Part shown: positions 61,161 to 64,000 of the stretch, in pieces
Position numbering within the stretch: the stretch's first letter is position 1
How the letters are laid out: each line of letters begins with the position of its first letter
From: VAZQ01 sp963817135
GTDB taxonomy: Bacteria; Pseudomonadota; Alphaproteobacteria; Rhizobiales; Xanthobacteraceae
Direction of reading: 5' to 3'
Length of the DNA stretch: 64,000 nt
NCBI GenBank assembly: GCA_963817135.1
Contig: CAWFNG010000019.1
Coordinates: 248,001-312,000 of the forward strand
Made by a program: the position numbers and the translations under genes
The notes under the pieces: generated by a model
What the model saw: the letters and a program-made list of their open reading frames with translations, nothing else
What the model was told of the DNA's origin: nothing
Database searches by the model: none

Positions 61161-61871
61161 CTATTCCGCTGCCGCCAGTCTTTTTGCGGCATTGCGCTCG
61201 AGGCAGGCGACCACTTCGTCGGTCGACATCACATCGCCGAAGGTAAGATAGAAGGCGCACAACGACGCGTTATGGTCTTCATCGGTAACGGCAGCATTGC
61301 CGTCGCTGACCATGAGGGTCCGAAAGTTGAGCATCATGGCGTCGCGCGCCGTCGATTCACAGCAGACATTGGTGACGGTGCCGGTGATCAGGACGGTATC
61401 AAGTCCGCGCGTGCGCAGTTCCTCCGCGAGGTTCGAGGAGCCTTGAATGAAGGCGCTGAAGCGATTCTTCTCGACGACGAGGTCGCCGGGTTTCACATCG
61501 AGCGTCGCCCAGAGTTGATGACCTTTGCTATCGGATGTGAGCGCGGCGATACGCCGTGCGCCATTTTCCTTGGTGACCATCTCGAAATAGGTGGACCAGT
61601 TCTCCAGGGCATCTTCCTTGAATGTGGTCTTGATCCACACGACCGTGCCGCCGGTCGCGCGCACCGCCTGGGCCAGGCGGTTGATCGCGGGGACGATATT
61701 CTCCGCCATGGGACAGAGCGCATGTGCCACGCCGGGCAGCATGAAGGCGTTCTGCATGTCGACGACCACCAGGGCGGTCTTGGCGGGGTCCATGTCCGCA
61801 TAAATGTGCTCGCGCCCTCGCTTCTCGATCACCCGGTCGATGACCGATTGCGGTATCTTGATCGTGTGCAT
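61161..61871 (-). CDS. Cysteine hydrolase, isochorismatase-like family
   Basis: A 236-residue amidohydrolase of the isochorismatase fold. The triad is Asp38 (LVVVDMQNAFM), Lys135 (VVEKNRFSAF) and Cys170 (TNVCCESTARDA). The arrangement resembles RutB and N-carbamoyl hydrolases, so a ureido or amide substrate is likely, but this is not settled. GGAGG lies 6-7 nt before the ATG. It follows the dehydratase-hydrolase gene on the same strand with 38 bp between, and its end converges on the TRAP operon. Confidence 0.9.
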   Translation of the reverse strand: MHTIKIPQSVIDRVIEKRGREHIYADMDPAKTALVVVDMQNAFMLPGVAHALCPMAENIVPAINRLAQAVRATGGTVVWIKTTFKEDALENWSTYFEMVTKENGARRIAALTSDSKGHQLWATLDVKPGDLVVEKNRFSAFIQGSSNLAEELRTRGLDTVLITGTVTNVCCESTARDAMMLNFRTLMVSDGNAAVTDEDHNASLCAFYLTFGDVMSTDEVVACLERNAAKRLAAAE

Positions 61872-61909
61872 GGGAAACCTCCAGCCGTGCCGGATGTCGG
61901 GTATACGCT

Positions 61910-64000
61910 CTAAATCTTGCCGACGAAAGCGTCGGCGATAAAAGCATGGGCGAGAGCGTAGCCATGTCGCGCGGCAGGCTCGTGGTAGACGGAAACCCCG
62001 GGATTGTTGGCTTGCGGGTCGGTAAAATTATGCACCACGTCGCCGAAGGTCAACAGCGCCCAGCGCGCGCCGGCCTCGCTCATCTCCGCCTCGAACGCGT
62101 CACGTTCGGCCTTCGGCGCAACGGGATCGGCGGCGCCGTGCACCGCGAGCACCGCGGCCTTGATGTCGCCGCGCCTGGCCGGCTGCGGAGTTGCCAGAGT
62201 ACCGTGCATGGATACCACCGCCTGCACTTCAGCGCCGGTGCGCGCAAGGTCAAGCACGTTGAGGCCGCCGAAACAGAAGCCTATGGCGGCTCGGCGGCTG
62301 ATATCGCCGATGGCGCGCCGGTCGGCTTCCCGCGTCAACGTGTCGAGCCCCGCCGCTATGCGCCGGCGCATTCCGGGCACATCCTCCATGAAAGGACGCA
62401 GGAACTCCATCGGATTCTCGGTGCCGACCGGGCCGTTGCCTTCTCCGAACATGTCGGCGACAAAAACAACGTAGCCTTCCTGGGCAAGCATCTGCGCATT
62501 CTCGATGGCCGGCTTGCTCACGCCGCGCCAGTTCGGTGCCATCAATAAGAGAGGGCGCGTGCCTTTGACGCCGTCCTCCCAAACAAGCGCGCCTCGGCAA
62601 CTAATGCCGGCAACCGAATAAAATATGCTCTCGACCGCCATCGATTTCTCCATGAATTGCATCTGTTTCTTAGCCCCGTGCCAAAGGGTGGGCAAATTTG
62701 CCTGCGCTGCGACGGCCGCTGCCACAGCGACCTCCGGCAATCCTACGCGCACACCGCCAGGACGCAGGAATGCAAAGTCACAGCCTTCATCGGCACCCAG
62801 GATCTCCTGCGCATACAGTTTGGCATAGCCGCGTTCGGGTTTCCTCTCGATGCGCGGCAGCGCGGCCCGTTTCTTCAATTCGGCGTCCTCGACCAGGAGA
62901 TCGATCCGCCGTTCCTTCACCGACAGCCGGATCCTGTCGCCGCTGCGTACGAGGCCGAGCGGGCCGCCCGATGCCGCATCGGGCGTCACGTGCAGCACAA
63001 TGGTGCCGAACGCCGTGCCGCTCATGCGCGCATCGGAAATGCGGACCATGTCCTTGATGCCTTTTTGCGCGAGCTGGCGCGGAATGGGGAGATAGCCTGC
63101 CTCCGGCATGCAGGCTTCGGCATGCGGCCCGGCATTCTGCAGCACGAGCACATCGCTCGGCGAGACCTCGAGCGCGCCATCGTCTACCCGATCAGCAAGG
63201 TCCTGCAAGGAGGAGAACACGACTGCTCTGCCTTCATGCTCGAACAGTTTCGGGTCGGCTGCCGAGCGCTTGAGAATGGCACCTTTGGGAGCGAGATTGC
63301 CGAACAGGGCGATGAGCCCGCCATGGCTTTCGAGCGGACTTTCGCGCGAGGCAATGATCGAACGATCCGTGTACCCATCGCCGGCACAGGAAAGCCGCTC
63401 GCCGAGGGTTTCGCCCGTCACCGTCATGCAATCGAGGTTAAGCAGCGGCTTGAGCTCGCGCAGGAGCGAAGTCATTCCACCGGCTGCGAAGAAGTCCTCC
63501 ATGTAGCCGCTGCCGACGGGCTTGAGGTTGACCAGCACCGGCGTCGTTTCGGAAAGCCGGTTGATCTGTTCGAGCGTAACTTTCACACCGGCCCGGCCGG
63601 CAATGGCCGTAAGATGGATTACCGCGTTCGTCGAACCGCCGAGCGCCAGCAATACCCGCAACGCGTTCTCCACCGATTTTGCCGTGACCAGCCGTTGCGG
63701 GGTGAGCGCCGAGCCGATGAGCTTGACTGCGGCAGCACCGGTCGCCTCGGCCGCGCGCAAGCGATCGGCGTGCACCGCCGGAATCGCCGCGCTGCCGGGC
63801 AGAAGGAAGCCGAGCGCTTCGGCAAGACAGGCCATGGTGGAGGCCGTCCCCATCACGGCACAAGTGCCGGCGGTCACCGCCAGGCCCTTCTCCACTTCGC
63901 CGATCTCTGCATTGTCGATTTCTCCCGCGCGGAAGCGCGCCCAGAAGCGCCGGCAATCGGTGCAGGCGCCGAGCCGCTCGCCGCGATGCCGCCCGGTCAG
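61910..64000 (-). CDS. IlvD/Edd-family dehydratase fused to a dienelactone hydrolase, 5' end beyond the window
   Basis: The frame is open to the window edge, so the start is missing. The N-terminal part is an IlvD/Edd dehydratase of the sugar-acid/arabinonate type: ACTDCRRFWARFRAGEI, cluster Cys in GTCAVMGTASTMACLAEALG, GGSTNAVIHLTAIAGRAG and RISDARMSGTAFGTI. The C-terminal ~243 residues (from the ATG at 62641) are a dienelactone hydrolase with the nucleophile Cys in IGFCFGGLN, an Asp in HGAADPV and a His near VVHNFTDP. The second part has its own GGAG 6 nt before ATG, as if once a separate gene. A one-base shift would end the dehydratase at a TAA (62670-62672). The linker region carries a repeat terminus near 62684. 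Confidence 0.88.
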   Translation of the reverse strand: MTGRHRGERLGACTDCRRFWARFRAGEIDNAEIGEVEKGLAVTAGTCAVMGTASTMACLAEALGFLLPGSAAIPAVHADRLRAAEATGAAAVKLIGSALTPQRLVTAKSVENALRVLLALGGSTNAVIHLTAIAGRAGVKVTLEQINRLSETTPVLVNLKPVGSGYMEDFFAAGGMTSLLRELKPLLNLDCMTVTGETLGERLSCAGDGYTDRSIIASRESPLESHGGLIALFGNLAPKGAILKRSAADPKLFEHEGRAVVFSSLQDLADRVDDGALEVSPSDVLVLQNAGPHAEACMPEAGYLPIPRQLAQKGIKDMVRISDARMSGTAFGTIVLHVTPDAASGGPLGLVRSGDRIRLSVKERRIDLLVEDAELKKRAALPRIERKPERGYAKLYAQEILGADEGCDFAFLRPGGVRVGLPEVAVAAAVAAQANLPTLWHGAKKQMQFMEKSMAVESIFYSVAGISCRGALVWEDGVKGTRPLLLMAPNWRGVSKPAIENAQMLAQEGYVVFVADMFGEGNGPVGTENPMEFLRPFMEDVPGMRRRIAAGLDTLTREADRRAIGDISRRAAIGFCFGGLNVLDLARTGAEVQAVVSMHGTLATPQPARRGDIKAAVLAVHGAADPVAPKAERDAFEAEMSEAGARWALLTFGDVVHNFTDPQANNPGVSVYHEPAARHGYALAHAFIADAFVGKI

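Overview
The window looks like chromosomal DNA of a high-GC alphaproteobacterium of the order Hyphomicrobiales, probably near Nitrobacteraceae/Xanthobacteraceae. The signs are a very large share of periplasmic solute receptors (three ABC_sub_bind proteins, three Bug/TctC-type receptors, a NitT/TauT-type receptor, a family-5 receptor and a TRAP receptor), a PleC/DivJ-like PAS kinase, and many palindromic intergenic repeats. I saw no rRNA, tRNA or CRISPR array. Family assignments come from reading motifs, not from a search.

Layout. 1-13.9 kb is metabolic: the end of hmgA followed by fahA (lower tyrosine/homogentisate pathway), an ABC_sub_bind receptor, a CDF metal exporter, an AdhA-like zinc alcohol dehydrogenase, a Bug receptor, pepN, an MmgE/PrpD protein, NAD-malic enzyme and a universal stress protein. 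14.2-26.5 kb is a signalling island, all on the + strand: a membrane PAS histidine kinase; a giant hybrid kinase with about twelve tandem GAF domains, HisKA/HATPase and two receiver domains, broken by four single-base indels; a stand-alone receiver; and a receiver-adenylate/guanylate cyclase. 26.5-36.1 kb is mixed: a zinc-ribbon ORF running into repeats, an orphan ABC ATPase/permease pair, pcm, a thiamine-diphosphate enzyme, a small coiled-coil protein, an HSL-family esterase and an acyltransferase. 36.7-40.5 kb holds two tandem ABC_sub_bind receptors with similar leaders and a 5'-truncated IS91-family transposase. 40.7-51.5 kb has a periplasmic sulfatase, small membrane proteins, an MFS/MHS symporter, a YejA-like receptor, a Bug receptor that lost its 5' end to a repeat, and mutS. 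51.6-64 kb has a two-receptor operon, a DUF1688/URC4 protein, a Rieske oxygenase, a TRAP operon with an embedded amidase, an isochorismatase-like hydrolase, and a dehydratase fused to a dienelactone hydrolase that runs off the window.

The most unusual signal is the repeats. A two-hairpin element of about 167 bp (hairpin A, a 13-15 bp spacer, hairpin B, each hairpin bounded by CTAG) occurs six times at five loci. Stem sequences differ between loci, but in hairpin A both arms change together. The copies touch genes directly: one removes the start of a Bug receptor gene and one supplies the stop codon of a response regulator. Several other palindrome families occur: two long ones at gene ends, one covarying short one, one that marks the IS91 break, and one MITE-like element with perfect 14-bp ends. 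A 13-bp piece of that last element's terminus also lies at the junction of the dehydratase-hydrolase fusion.
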